NCBI GenBank assembly: GCA_002308615.1
Contig: DBWC01000015.1
Coordinates: 1 to 53,373 of the forward strand
Direction: 5' to 3'
Length of the DNA: 53,373 bases
Origin: Clostridiales bacterium UBA1248
GTDB taxonomy: Bacteria; Bacillota; Clostridia; Oscillospirales; CAG-272
Shown in pieces: positions 14,113 to 22,656 of the stretch; position 1 is the first letter of the stretch, and the number at the start of each line of letters is the position of its first letter. The notes beneath the pieces were generated by a model. That model searched no databases. It saw only the letters and a list, made by a program, of their open reading frames with translations, and was not told the origin of the DNA. A program made the position numbers and the translations under genes.

Positions 14113-14997
14113 TTATTTTACTTTCTTTGCAACGACAACACCTGCGAGTGCGACACAGGCGACCACTGCCACAGCTATTACGGAAGCATCGGCAGTACCG
14201 GGATTCTCAGGGGCCGCGGCCTCTTTTTCCTGGGTGAAGGGAAGCTCGAACGTTGTGTCAACAAGCTCACCGTTTGCGTCAACGGCGAATATCTTTATCG
14301 TATGAGCGCCCTTGCCGGCGTTGGAGACGTCGATATCAATATTGAAGCCTTCGGCGGTCTGATCTATCGCGCCTTTTACGTCAGGTCTGTCCTGAATATA
14401 ATCGGCGGAGGATACGGCGCTGTTGCCGTCTATCGTGTAAGCGAAGCCGGTGATGGCGGTGGATATGAACGCCCAGCCGCGCACGTTGATCGTTGAGATC
14501 TCGCCCTTGACTTCGTTTTCCTTTATCCAGACGTCTGCCTGACCGGTAGCGGGCGATACAAGAGTGCCGTCAACGGTGATACCGTCCCAGGACTTGTTTT
14601 TCAGCTCAGCCGCAGAGGAAGACGACGCATCGGTTATCTCGATCTCAATGGATTCGATCCATTCGGCAGTGTTAGACCAGGGGTTGTCATTGCCGACGAG
14701 AGCGATGGTCCATTTGCCGGCGGTGAATTCGGTGTTGACGTCCCGGAGATTTTCAAGCAGATTGAACTGCGTGCCGCTGCCTACGGTCTCAACATATACC
14801 CAACCGGCGGAGCCTTCTGTGACTTCGGTTCTCTGGATACCGACCCAGTCGGTGCCTGATCCGACTGCAGTGACGAGTATGGGCTCGCCTACCGCGAACG
14901 TCGTCTTGTTTACCTGCAGTTTGCTCTCAGCGAATACTGCCGTGCACAGAGCGACGGTTATGGCAAGAATGATTGCCAGTGCTGTGAATTTTTTCAT
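14113..14997 (-). CDS. Surface protein with two beta domains and C-terminal membrane anchor
   Basis: A 294-aa protein. A signal peptide (about 1-23) is followed by an Ig-like domain (about 26-130) beginning LQVNKTTFAVGEPILVTA and containing GTDWVGIQ, a turn seen in N-terminal beta domains of phosphoesterases and adhesins. A second beta domain (about 155-255) carries VRGWAFIST, GFAYTIDGNS and GAHTIKIFAVDANG. The end, ENPGTADASVIAVAVVAC.., is a short proline spacer, a hydrophobic helix and VVAKKVK. This resembles an LPxTG-type tail in layout, but NPGTA is not a clear sortase site. No catalytic residues stand out; an adhesin or binding role is inferred. Ribosome site AGGAGG lies 11 bases before the ATG; the leader is long (about 155 bases). 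Confidence 0.75.
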   Translation of the reverse strand: MKKFTALAIILAITVALCTAVFAESKLQVNKTTFAVGEPILVTAVGSGTDWVGIQRTEVTEGSAGWVYVETVGSGTQFNLLENLRDVNTEFTAGKWTIALVGNDNPWSNTAEWIESIEIEITDASSSSAAELKNKSWDGITVDGTLVSPATGQADVWIKENEVKGEISTINVRGWAFISTAITGFAYTIDGNSAVSSADYIQDRPDVKGAIDQTAEGFNIDIDVSNAGKGAHTIKIFAVDANGELVDTTFELPFTQEKEAAAPENPGTADASVIAVAVVACVALAGVVVAKKVK

Positions 14998-15187
14998 TTT
15001 GTGTCATACCTCCTTTATAATAATGCACAAAATATGGTTTCAAAAGTGTTAAACGTGACACCCGATAGCGGCAACCGGAAAACGCAGCGTCCGTGTATGG
15101 ATCCGCTGATTGATAAGCCTTACACTCACCGGCAGCGTATCCCGACTGCCATTATAATTATTATATACAAAGACAATAGTTTATCAA
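14998..15187 (-). promoter_or_regulatory. Promoter and long structured leader of the 294-aa surface protein
   Basis: On the minus strand TTGATA (15187-15182) and TATAAT (15165-15160) are 16 bases apart. Transcription would start near 15153, leaving about 155 bases before the ATG. The leader holds hairpins such as GGCAG..CTGCC and a compact GC-rich block between about 15055 and 15145. It matches no riboswitch consensus that I can recall. Confidence 0.5.
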
Positions 15188-15215
15188 GTGGTTTATATCG
15201 CTTTATCGGGTATTT

Positions 15216-16769
15216 TTATTGCGGATCTGCTTTTTTATTCTTTTTTTTGAGGAAAAGTACAACGCAGACGGCGGCGATTACCGCGACTGCGGCAATAACA
15301 CCGATGATGATACCCGTTTTGCTGCTGTTTCCGGTGTTGTCAGCACCGGTCGTCCGGGCTTTATCGGTGTCAGTCGCCGGAGAAGTGACCTCAGCCGTGC
15401 TGTCGTTATTCTCTTTGTCCGTTACGGTCGCTTCGGTCGTTTCGGGCTTGGGGTCGGTGACGGCGTCAGTAGTGCTGTTCGGATCGTCGTATCTTGCCTT
15501 CAGGGATCTGATATACAACTCCTGACCGGGCTCGGCGTCATATGATGCAAAGTCGACCCTGATCATTCTTATCTCATGGTGCCACGTATCGTTGTCATCG
15601 TCTCGCATGTTGACCTCAAGATCCGTGAAATCATCGGCGGCGTCAATGTAGAACGTGATATGGTTATCCGTGAAGTAAACCTCCGAATACTTGGTGGAGA
15701 AGTAAATTTCCGCCACGTTATCCTCGAATCCGCCGCCGGTTTTATAGTTGAAAATCAGCGTGGTGAATTTGTCGCCGTCAAACGAGTTCGTTTCATCTAT
15801 CGGAACGTAAAAGTAAGGCTGAGGTCCGGTTACTGTCACTTTGACCGCGCCGGAATCGTCCATTTCAAGAGTGCAGCGCTGCGGCTCCGCTTTTATCATC
15901 TTGCTGAACATCTCGGGATCGGAAAAGTCAACAACAGTGATTACGTCGCCGATATTGTAATCAATGTGCTCTCTTTCCGTGACCTCTGCGGCGCCCGTGT
16001 CTACCACCTCGGGCGTGTAGGGCTTTCCGCTTCTGTACTTGTCGTCGTCGACCAGGCAGTTGTGTTTGATCTCGGCGTCAGACAGGACTCTGTCGTAGAA
16101 TCTGAAGGAGTAAACGTCACCGGACCAGCTTCTCTTGGGATTCTCATGACCGAAGAAAAGCGTGTCTGCTATGTTGATCTCAACTGGTACGCCGGATGAC
16201 ACAAGCTCGCCGTCAATGTAGATCTTACATATCGGCTCGTCGATGTCGAACGTCACCGTGAGCGTCGAATTGCTTACGAGATCACGTCCGTTTTTTGCGA
16301 TCGGTCTGTCTCTGTTGTTGTCATTATACTTGTATTCCAGATCATCAAGTCCGTCCTGTACGCGGATGAACATGGAAAATTCATCGTTGTCGGACGCGAC
16401 GAGCGTCAGCCAGTCGGTGCCGTAGTATTCGAGCTCGCCGAATGCCATTTCGATCGTATACTGCTTGGCGTTGGCGACGCTTCTGACGTTTTCGTTGAAA
16501 TACGTGCGCTTTTTGTCAACGTGGAACGCGTTTTCGGTCCACTTCGTGTTTTCATCCGTTTCAACGCTGAAGTGATATCCGTTGCCTGAGAGGTCGCGCC
16601 AGATCGAGGCGTTGAGATCCTGTTTTCCGTTCGAGTTGTTCGCGCCGTCGTAATAAGCAACTATTCCGTCCATTATTATCCCGTCCTTTGCCGAAGCGGT
16701 GAATGGAATGACCGACGCTATGATGACCGCCGCGATAAACGCGGAGAGAAGTCTTAACGTTATCTTCAT
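15216..16769 (-). CDS. Surface-anchored LamG/concanavalin-like protein
   Basis: A 517-aa protein. The signal peptide (about 1-27) is followed by a LamG/concanavalin A-like domain (about 30-235) opening with GIVAYYDGANNSNGK and containing WRDLSGNGYHF and FYDRVLSDAEIKHN, the classical start and end motifs of LamG-3 domains. A second beta-sandwich, carbohydrate-binding-like region (about 255-415) follows. Then come a Thr/Asp/Glu-rich stalk (about 420-475), a transmembrane helix and a LKKKNKK tail, so the domains stand off the outer membrane face. No catalytic motif is seen; glycan binding is inferred. It lies 15 bases after the next LamG gene and is presumably co-transcribed with it from 18110-18138. 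Confidence 0.8.
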   Translation of the reverse strand: MKITLRLLSAFIAAVIIASVIPFTASAKDGIIMDGIVAYYDGANNSNGKQDLNASIWRDLSGNGYHFSVETDENTKWTENAFHVDKKRTYFNENVRSVANAKQYTIEMAFGELEYYGTDWLTLVASDNDEFSMFIRVQDGLDDLEYKYNDNNRDRPIAKNGRDLVSNSTLTVTFDIDEPICKIYIDGELVSSGVPVEINIADTLFFGHENPKRSWSGDVYSFRFYDRVLSDAEIKHNCLVDDDKYRSGKPYTPEVVDTGAAEVTEREHIDYNIGDVITVVDFSDPEMFSKMIKAEPQRCTLEMDDSGAVKVTVTGPQPYFYVPIDETNSFDGDKFTTLIFNYKTGGGFEDNVAEIYFSTKYSEVYFTDNHITFYIDAADDFTDLEVNMRDDDNDTWHHEIRMIRVDFASYDAEPGQELYIRSLKARYDDPNSTTDAVTDPKPETTEATVTDKENNDSTAEVTSPATDTDKARTTGADNTGNSSKTGIIIGVIAAVAVIAAVCVVLFLKKKNKKADPQ

Positions 16770-16784
16770 GAATACCTCCCTGAT

Positions 16785-18083
16785 TTATTTCTTTTTCTTT
16801 TTGATCAGGATGAACGAGACCGCAGCGGCTATGACGACAACGCCGGCGATTATACCGATGATTACGCCGGTATTGGAGCCCTTGCCCTGACTTTTTTCGC
16901 CTTCCGTCGTCGCTTCGGGCTTTGTGCCGTCCGCCTTCGCTGTCGTTTCGTCTTTCGCCTCGGTGTCGGCTGCGGTCGTCACGGCTTCGGTGTCCTTCGT
17001 CTCTTCGGTGGTCTGCGGCGCGTCTGTCACCTCTTCGGTCGTCAGCTCCTCAGTCGTGGTTTCGTCGGGATCGTATTCCTTTGCCGTTGCGGGTTCGGGG
17101 ATTTTCGAATAGCTTACGGGCTTGTAGTAGAGTGAATCCTCCGGTTCGATCGGGCCGTCCATGACTCTGATCTCGGAGATAGAGCCGGCGAACAGTCTTC
17201 TGATTATGCCCTCGGGCGCGTCCTCGTTCTTGCACTCGTTTTCATGACCGGCGCCCCATTTGCGTCCCACGCCGACTTCCCATGAGTAATTCGGATCCGT
17301 GTATAAAAGATACGGATAATCTCCGATGGTCCGCATCGGTTCACCGTCGATATAATACGTTGTGGAGAAGCCGTCGCTTGACACGAGTATATGATGCCAT
17401 TCATCCGCACCGATCAGTATCTCTTCCATCTCAACATTGACCTTCTGCGTGCCATCGCAGTGTACGTACTGCATCCACGTTTTGTTCTGACCGATCATGC
17501 CGGAGTCGGCATCATCCTGCCATTCGGACAGTGCTATCGAGAAAGGAGGCTCGTTCTGATCTTCAATGACGCCCTGTCTTGAAAATATGCCGCAGTAGCG
17601 GTTGTAATCGTTGTCAAGTTCAGGCGAAAGCTTTACAATGATGTCTATGGAAAAGCCTTCATCAAATTCATTTGAATTGAGGGGCGAACCTTTTATTGTC
17701 TCAAGGTATTTGCCGGACGTATAGCCGCCGGTCCATGAGGTCTCACCCTCGGTATACGGGTCGACCGCCGCCGCGAGCACCTTCGTATTGTTCATTTTCA
17801 GCGCGGAACCGGACTTGGATTCGCCTTTGTCGACGCCGTCGTCCCAGGTGAATATGTCGAGCTGCGAGCCGTTTCCGACGACCCTCGAAACAAGGTCGTT
17901 GCCGTTGCCGGACAGGTCGATGAACTGAAGCTCGTCTTTTTCTATGTCTCCGACGAAGTAGCCTTCGACGTTCTGCAGCTTCCAGTGCGCTACGGTCTTT
18001 ACGTCGTCAGCGTGTACGGATATGGCCGCGAAACAGCTGAAGATGACTGATATGACCGCAGCAAGTGCAATTATCTTTTTCAT
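16785..18083 (-). CDS. Surface-anchored LamG/concanavalin-like protein
   Basis: A 432-aa protein with the same plan as its neighbour. Signal peptide about 1-25; LamG/concanavalin-like domain about 28-320 with AHWKLQNVEGYFVGD, FIDLSGNGNDLVSR, WHHILVSSDGFSTTYYIDGE and FAGSISEIRVMDGP; a Thr/Glu-rich stalk about 335-395; a transmembrane helix (NTGVIIGIIAGVVVIAAAV) and a KKKKK tail. Such modules bind carbohydrate or are remnants of hydrolase folds; no catalytic pair is apparent. It is the first gene of a two-gene unit, with a consensus promoter and a GGAGGT ribosome site. It faces the AraC gene at 18279 across a 195-bp divergent region. Confidence 0.8.
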   Translation of the reverse strand: MKKIIALAAVISVIFSCFAAISVHADDVKTVAHWKLQNVEGYFVGDIEKDELQFIDLSGNGNDLVSRVVGNGSQLDIFTWDDGVDKGESKSGSALKMNNTKVLAAAVDPYTEGETSWTGGYTSGKYLETIKGSPLNSNEFDEGFSIDIIVKLSPELDNDYNRYCGIFSRQGVIEDQNEPPFSIALSEWQDDADSGMIGQNKTWMQYVHCDGTQKVNVEMEEILIGADEWHHILVSSDGFSTTYYIDGEPMRTIGDYPYLLYTDPNYSWEVGVGRKWGAGHENECKNEDAPEGIIRRLFAGSISEIRVMDGPIEPEDSLYYKPVSYSKIPEPATAKEYDPDETTTEELTTEEVTDAPQTTEETKDTEAVTTAADTEAKDETTAKADGTKPEATTEGEKSQGKGSNTGVIIGIIAGVVVIAAAVSFILIKKKKK

Positions 18084-18109
18084 GTTTGTTACCTCCAGAG
18101 TTTTTTATT

Positions 18110-18138
18110 ATTATATCATCCGCAGCACTGAAAAGCAA
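18110..18138 (-). promoter_or_regulatory. Promoter of the two LamG genes
   Basis: On the minus strand TTGCTT (18138-18133) and TATAAT (18115-18110) are 17 bases apart. The same -35/-10 pair and spacing precede xylA (32592-32620). Confidence 0.7.
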
Positions 18139-18220
18139 ATCATATTGTGTGTCAAAGTGTGCAATATTTTACTTTTTTGTGATATTTCAAAAAAAATAAT
18201 ATCAAAAAATTGTTCAGATG

Positions 18221-18249
18221 TTGACTTTGACGACTGTACGTGATATAAT
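18221..18249 (+). promoter_or_regulatory. Promoter of the downstream AraC-family gene
   Basis: TTGACT (18221-18226) and TATAAT (18244-18249) are 17 bases apart. A strong AGGAGG ribosome site follows at 18265-18270. Confidence 0.75.
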
Positions 18250-18278
18250 CCGCATATACGCGGAAGGAGGTGCGGCAC

Positions 18279-19043
18279 GTGTTTTACGAGGTCAGAAACG
18301 TAGGCGGGGCGGAGTATTTCCGCGTCGACACGGAAAACAATATGAATTTCCCGCGCCATTTACATCAATCGTTCGAGATAATACTCGTCACGGGCGGAAA
18401 ACTGACGGTGGACGTTGATTCCGGGACGTATACGCTTGAAGAGGGGGACGCTCTGATGATCTTCCCCCATCAGATTCACTCGCTTTCCTCGGAGGTCAGC
18501 AGACACGTAACGTATATCTTTTCGCCGCTGCTCGTGAACTCATATTTTTCCGCGCTGCGCGGCAAGGTGCCAGCGTCGGGCGCGTTCCGGATGCCGGAGG
18601 CGCTCGCCGCGGCGCTCGGTTCGCTTTCGCCGGATTCATCCGTTATTGAGAAGAAGGGCGTCCTTTATTCCGTTTGCGCGGCGTTCGACCGCGGCGCGCG
18701 GTACGTTGAAAGAAAATATAAAAACGGACCTTTCTATGATATATTCTCGTTTGTCGAGGAGAACTACACGAACGAATGCACGCTTTCGGACGCGGTGGAA
18801 CGCGTCGGCATGAATTATTCGTATATCTCCCGCAATTTCAAGAAGCTCGTCGGCATGAGCTTCAACGATTACGTCAATCTTATGAGGCTGAATCAGGCTT
18901 GTTATCTTTTGAGGAACAGCGATATATCGATCACCGACTGCGGGTACGAGAGCGGTTTCAGATCGATACACACGTTCAACCGGAATTTCAAGGAGAAATA
19001 CGGCATCTCTCCTCAACAGTACAGAAAAGAACAGAAGAATTGA
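18279..19043 (+). CDS. AraC-family transcriptional regulator (3' side of the xylan operon)
   Basis: About 254 aa. An N-terminal cupin-like sensor domain (about 1-140; FPRHLHQSFEIILVTGGKLTV and the LEEGDALMIFPHQIHSL barrel strand) is followed by a C-terminal pair of helix-turn-helix motifs (about 155-250; ECTLSDAVERVGMNYSYIS and ITDCGYESGFRSIHTFNR). Start GTG at 18279 is chosen because AGGAGG sits eight bases before it; an in-frame GTG nine bases earlier overlaps the ribosome site. It shares the VFYE opening, FPHQIHSL/KPHQIHGL barrel motif and plan with the regulator at 32762, so the two are paralogues. It lies beyond the 3' end of the xylan operon on the opposite strand and next to the LamG pair. 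Its targets are not shown. Confidence 0.88.
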   Translation: MFYEVRNVGGAEYFRVDTENNMNFPRHLHQSFEIILVTGGKLTVDVDSGTYTLEEGDALMIFPHQIHSLSSEVSRHVTYIFSPLLVNSYFSALRGKVPASGAFRMPEALAAALGSLSPDSSVIEKKGVLYSVCAAFDRGARYVERKYKNGPFYDIFSFVEENYTNECTLSDAVERVGMNYSYISRNFKKLVGMSFNDYVNLMRLNQACYLLRNSDISITDCGYESGFRSIHTFNRNFKEKYGISPQQYRKEQKN

Positions 19044-19054
19044 GGAAAAACACT

Positions 19055-19963
19055 ATGCACATGAACCCGCAGCTCGAAACGCTTTTGAAAAACGGCTATA
19101 AAAAGGAGATCGCTCAAGGGATCGCCGCGCTTGAGGAAATGCTCGACCGCGAGCCCGGCCTCGCGGCTGAGATGGACGAGACGGTAAGACTGTATTCGGG
19201 CGAAGGAACGCTTTCCATGGACGAAGCGCTCGCAAGGATCGCCCGGATCGCCGGAAAATACGGTAAAAACGAATACAGTCTCGACCTTTTGCTGATCGTC
19301 AACAGTCTGCCGAACCTTTACGGAAAATACGTTGAAAACAACATTCCGGATTCCGTTTTCTATGAATCTATGGACGATATAAGATGCAAGGTAAACGAGT
19401 GCGTGGAATGCAAGGGAATCGTTGGTACCTTCGTCGCCGACTGGTACGACAGGTTCTTCAAACTGACATGTTTCGGCCTCGGCAGATTCCAGTACGAGGT
19501 CGCCGCGTACGGGGGGGACGATCACGTCATGAGATCCGGAAAAACGCTTAAAAACGGAGACAAATATATAAATATGCACATCCCGTCGAGAGGCATACCG
19601 CTGACGGACGACGTCCGCCTCGCATCCTACCGCGCGGCGTACCCGTATTTCAAACGGTATTTCGACGACGGCGTCGTCATTTTCGGCTGTCATTCGTGGC
19701 TGCTTTTCCCGAAGCACCTTGAATTTTTGCCGCCTCACCTTAATATCAGGAAATTCATCGGCGATTTTGAACTCATAAGCAGCGAGGAGACGGAAGAGTT
19801 CGGCGATATATGGAGAGTTTTCGGCAGGTACGCCGATCTGCCGTACGATAAACTTCCGCGCGATACGGCGCTGCGCAAAGCTTACGCCGAATGGCTCTGC
19901 TCGGGTAATAAGACCGGATACGGATTCGGCGTCTTTGAATTCGACGGTGAAAAAATACTCTGA
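19055..19963 (+). CDS. Acyltransferase-like protein (NAT_N plus GNAT_C type)
   Basis: A 302-aa cytoplasmic protein. I recognise the family usually labelled acyltransferase domain-containing protein (Pfam NAT_N followed by GNAT_C). The N-terminal helical part (about 1-125; SLDLLLIVNSLPNLYGKY) and the C-terminal GNAT-like part (about 130-290; FQYEVAAYGG, YINMHIPSRG, FGCHSWLLFPKHLEFLP) are both complete. The acyl donor and substrate are unknown. The ATG lies 11 bases after the AraC stop, so the pair is likely one transcript. An in-frame extension upstream would run through the AraC gene and is rejected. A convergent terminator cluster follows. Confidence 0.8.
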   Translation: MHMNPQLETLLKNGYKKEIAQGIAALEEMLDREPGLAAEMDETVRLYSGEGTLSMDEALARIARIAGKYGKNEYSLDLLLIVNSLPNLYGKYVENNIPDSVFYESMDDIRCKVNECVECKGIVGTFVADWYDRFFKLTCFGLGRFQYEVAAYGGDDHVMRSGKTLKNGDKYINMHIPSRGIPLTDDVRLASYRAAYPYFKRYFDDGVVIFGCHSWLLFPKHLEFLPPHLNIRKFIGDFELISSEETEEFGDIWRVFGRYADLPYDKLPRDTALRKAYAEWLCSGNKTGYGFGVFEFDGEKIL

Positions 19964-19991
19964 AAACAAAAAGGATCGGTACCGGTCCTTT

Positions 19992-20065
19992 CAGACTGAA
20001 GACAAAGCCCCTTTTTCAGAGACTTTGTCTTCAGTCTGAGCGCGGAGACGTCTCCGCGCTTTTTT
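19992..20065. terminator. Double hairpin terminator between convergent transcripts
   Basis: A perfect 16-bp stem (19992-20007 with 20023-20038, 15-nt loop) is followed by a perfect 10-bp stem (20040-20049 with 20050-20059) and a T-run. They separate the plus-strand acyltransferase gene from the 3' end of the minus-strand xylan operon and can serve both. A smaller palindrome lies at 19969-19990. Confidence 0.8.
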
Positions 20066-20076
20066 ATTTGCAAATG

Positions 20077-22329
20077 TCACGTTCTGTCCCCGCAGATCAG
20101 CGCGCCGTCTCTGACGCGTACCTCAAACGAGTAAAAGATATTCTTGCACGACGTGCCGAGCGATACGGTGTGATCACCGTCGAACAATCCGTATTCAAGT
20201 CCGGCGTTATAATACCGGAACGCCTCTTTGCCGAGCTTTACGGAAACGCGCTTTTTTTCACCCGATTCAAGCCATGTTTTCTTATACGCTTTAAGCTCCG
20301 ATACGGGACGCACCACGCCGCAGTTCCTGCTCTGCAGATATATCTGCACCACCTCCGCGCCGCGGTATTTGCCGACGTTCTCAACGTCGTACTCTACGGT
20401 CAGCCCGTTATCGTTTACCGAGCAGCTCACGTTATCTGTTCTGAATTCCGTATATGAAAGCCCGTAACCGAATTCAAACAGCGGATTCCCGTCGTTCTCG
20501 TTGTAGTGATAGCCGCGTCCGCTCGGCTTGAACGAATAGTACAGCGGAAGCTGTCCGACTGATTTCGGGAACGACATCGGCAGTTTGCCGGACGGGGAGA
20601 CGAGTCCGAAAAGCGCCTCGCAGATCGCCTGTGCGCCCTGCTCGCCCGGGTACCACGCCTCGAGCACCGCGGGGACGGTATCTATCCACGGCGTCATATC
20701 TATCGGCGCGCCGTTCAATAACACCACGGCGGAGTTTTTGTTTGCTTTTGCCATGGCGACGATCGCCGATTCCTGATCCGTACCGTCCTCCGCCCTGACC
20801 TGATCGACGATCATACCGCCGGAGTTTTCCGTCTCGAACGTCCGCATTTCGCGGGAAAGGCGTATATTGCACCTGTCGCGTCCCTCTCCCTCAAGCATTT
20901 TGGTAAAATACAGACATATATCGCATCCCGGCGCTTTTTCGGGTATTTCCGCGTCTTTTCCGGTGATTATATTTACTTTTTCACCTAAAAAAGCTCTTAA
21001 ATATCCGAGCGGCGTGTATGCGTCGTCGGCACGCCAGCCCTGATACGGGCCGGAATAATTGTCGCCGACTGGTACGGTATCGGCGCCTTCTCCGAAAACT
21101 CCCACCGTTCTGACCTTTGATTTATCAAACGGCAGGACGCTTTCGTTTTTCAACAGCACCAGACACTCCCGCGCGGCTCTGAGCGCGGTTTCTTTATGCT
21201 TTTCGCAGCGGATGAATCCGTCTATCGTATCCTCGTCGACATAAGGGTCGTCAAACAGGCCGATCGCGATCTTGGTTTTTAAAATACGGTACGCGGCGCG
21301 GTCTATATCTTTTTCCGTCAGATATCCTTTTTCGAGCGCCTCCTTAACGTTTCCGACCGAGCTGTTCGGCAGAGGCGCCTCGAGTCCGGCTTTTATGCAC
21401 ATCGCCGTCGCTTTCACCTCGGTGTCCGCCGCGTGATGAGCGTTGCAGACGTCCTCTGCCCCGTTGTAATCGGACACGACGAAACCGTTGAAACCCCATT
21501 CGTCGCGCAGGATCTTCGTCAGAAGCTTTTCGCTGCATGAGCACGGCACCCCGTCGACCGCGTTGTACGCCGCCATAACGGACATCGCTCCGCCCTCCTG
21601 AAAGCAGCGTCTGAACGGCGGCAAAAACACCTCATACAGCGTGCGCCACGACGAGTGCGACTCGTTGGAATCGCGTCCGCCGTCCGCGTAGTTGTCGGCA
21701 AAGTGCTTCGGCGTGGCTATAACGCCGTTGCTCTGAAATCCGCGGCACATCGCCTCGCCCATATCCGACACGAGCAGGACGTCCTCTCCGAAGGTCTCCA
21801 TGGTGCGTCCCCAGCGGCAGTCGCGGCTGATATTCACAACAGGCGCGAACACCTGCCTGACGCCGGCCGCCGCGACTTCTTTTCCTATTACGTCCGCGAC
21901 TTCTGATACGAGCTGTTTATCGAACGTCGCGGCAAGCGCTATCGGTTGAGGAAAGCACGTAGCCATGCCCCACTGCGCGCCGTGCAGCGCTTCTCCGTTC
22001 TCGATAGCAGGGATTCCGAACCGGTTTGCTTCGACGGATTTCCCGACGTCGCGGTTTATGAAACGCGCGACCTCTGACGGGCTCGACGTCTTTTTATCCT
22101 TCCAATGCATGAAATGCCCGGGGTTGCGGAAGCTGCCCAAACGATAGTCGCGCTTTTCTTTATATTCGCCGCCCAGCACGTCGAAGATTATCTGCGTCGA
22201 TATCTGGAAAACTTTTTCGTCAAGCGTCATCCTGTTTATAAGATCCCGCGCTCTTTCCTCCGGGCTCCGCGTTTTATCTCTGAATACTTCCAAATCGCCT
22301 TTATTCATCTGCATTTTATCACTTTGCAC
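20077..22329 (-). CDS. GH3 beta-xylosidase/beta-glucosidase, cytoplasmic
   Basis: A 750-aa protein without signal peptide. It is a GH3 retaining exo-glycosidase with the (beta/alpha)8 domain (about 20-360), the alpha/beta sandwich (about 390-610) and a C-terminal fibronectin III-like domain (about 660-745). The nucleophile is Asp287 in GFNGFVVSDYNG. Conserved GIPAIENGEALHG, the ETFGEDVLLVSDMG block and ATPKHFADN are present. Placed last in an arabinoxylan operon it most likely removes xylose from xylo-oligosaccharides; beta-glucosidase activity is possible. The start is a GTG with GGGAGG six bases upstream, lying inside the remnant of the GH95 gene. The operon ends at the hairpins 19992-20065. 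Confidence 0.9.
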   Translation of the reverse strand: MQSDKMQMNKGDLEVFRDKTRSPEERARDLINRMTLDEKVFQISTQIIFDVLGGEYKEKRDYRLGSFRNPGHFMHWKDKKTSSPSEVARFINRDVGKSVEANRFGIPAIENGEALHGAQWGMATCFPQPIALAATFDKQLVSEVADVIGKEVAAAGVRQVFAPVVNISRDCRWGRTMETFGEDVLLVSDMGEAMCRGFQSNGVIATPKHFADNYADGGRDSNESHSSWRTLYEVFLPPFRRCFQEGGAMSVMAAYNAVDGVPCSCSEKLLTKILRDEWGFNGFVVSDYNGAEDVCNAHHAADTEVKATAMCIKAGLEAPLPNSSVGNVKEALEKGYLTEKDIDRAAYRILKTKIAIGLFDDPYVDEDTIDGFIRCEKHKETALRAARECLVLLKNESVLPFDKSKVRTVGVFGEGADTVPVGDNYSGPYQGWRADDAYTPLGYLRAFLGEKVNIITGKDAEIPEKAPGCDICLYFTKMLEGEGRDRCNIRLSREMRTFETENSGGMIVDQVRAEDGTDQESAIVAMAKANKNSAVVLLNGAPIDMTPWIDTVPAVLEAWYPGEQGAQAICEALFGLVSPSGKLPMSFPKSVGQLPLYYSFKPSGRGYHYNENDGNPLFEFGYGLSYTEFRTDNVSCSVNDNGLTVEYDVENVGKYRGAEVVQIYLQSRNCGVVRPVSELKAYKKTWLESGEKKRVSVKLGKEAFRYYNAGLEYGLFDGDHTVSLGTSCKNIFYSFEVRVRDGALICGDRT

Positions 22330-22642
22330 GGTCTGCCTCCCTTTATTTCATAATACGTTATTTTTCCGTTTTTCCATTTGATGTTGACTTTTGCGCCGCC
22401 CTTTGCGCGAAGCCCTCTGACTTCGCCGGACTGCCAGTCGGACGGCAGCGCGGGAAGCAGCAAGATGCCCGTCGTTGTCCGGTACGAGCATATCAAGATA
22501 GAATCTGCACGCTCCAAGCATCAGCGGGTAAGCGGTATCCCGCAAAAACTCCGCATCCTTGAAATACTCGTATTCTTCGTAAAGATGCCGGCAGAGCCTC
22601 CTCGAACAAAGCTGCCGGGCGGTCAAAGAATATGATGCTCAT
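22305..22642 (-). pseudogene. Collapsed GH95-type alpha-L-fucosidase gene (three fused fragments)
   Basis: Reading down the minus strand from ATG 22642, the frame gives MSIIFFDRPAALFEEALP, the usual opening of GH95 proteins (before LGNGRLGAMV). It then shifts frame to HLYEEYEYFKDAEFLRD and CRFYLDMLVPDNDGHL from the middle of the catalytic domain. It shifts again into LLLPALPSDWQSGEVRGLRAKG and NIKWKNGKITYYEIK, the normal C-terminal end. GH95 enzymes have about 700-800 residues; about 110 remain. Two internal deletions with frame loss are the simplest history. It sits in operon order between a GH43 and the GH3 gene, whose start it overlaps, so the locus once encoded removal of alpha-1,2-fucose or galactose side groups. 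Confidence 0.75.
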
Positions 22643-22656
22643 TACACTCTCCGATC

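Noticed and set aside
19013..19969. 318-codon minus-strand frame opposite the acyltransferase-like gene
   Set aside because: The plus-strand frame encodes a recognisable protein with a ribosome site and start; the minus frame has no motif and would run against the AraC transcript.
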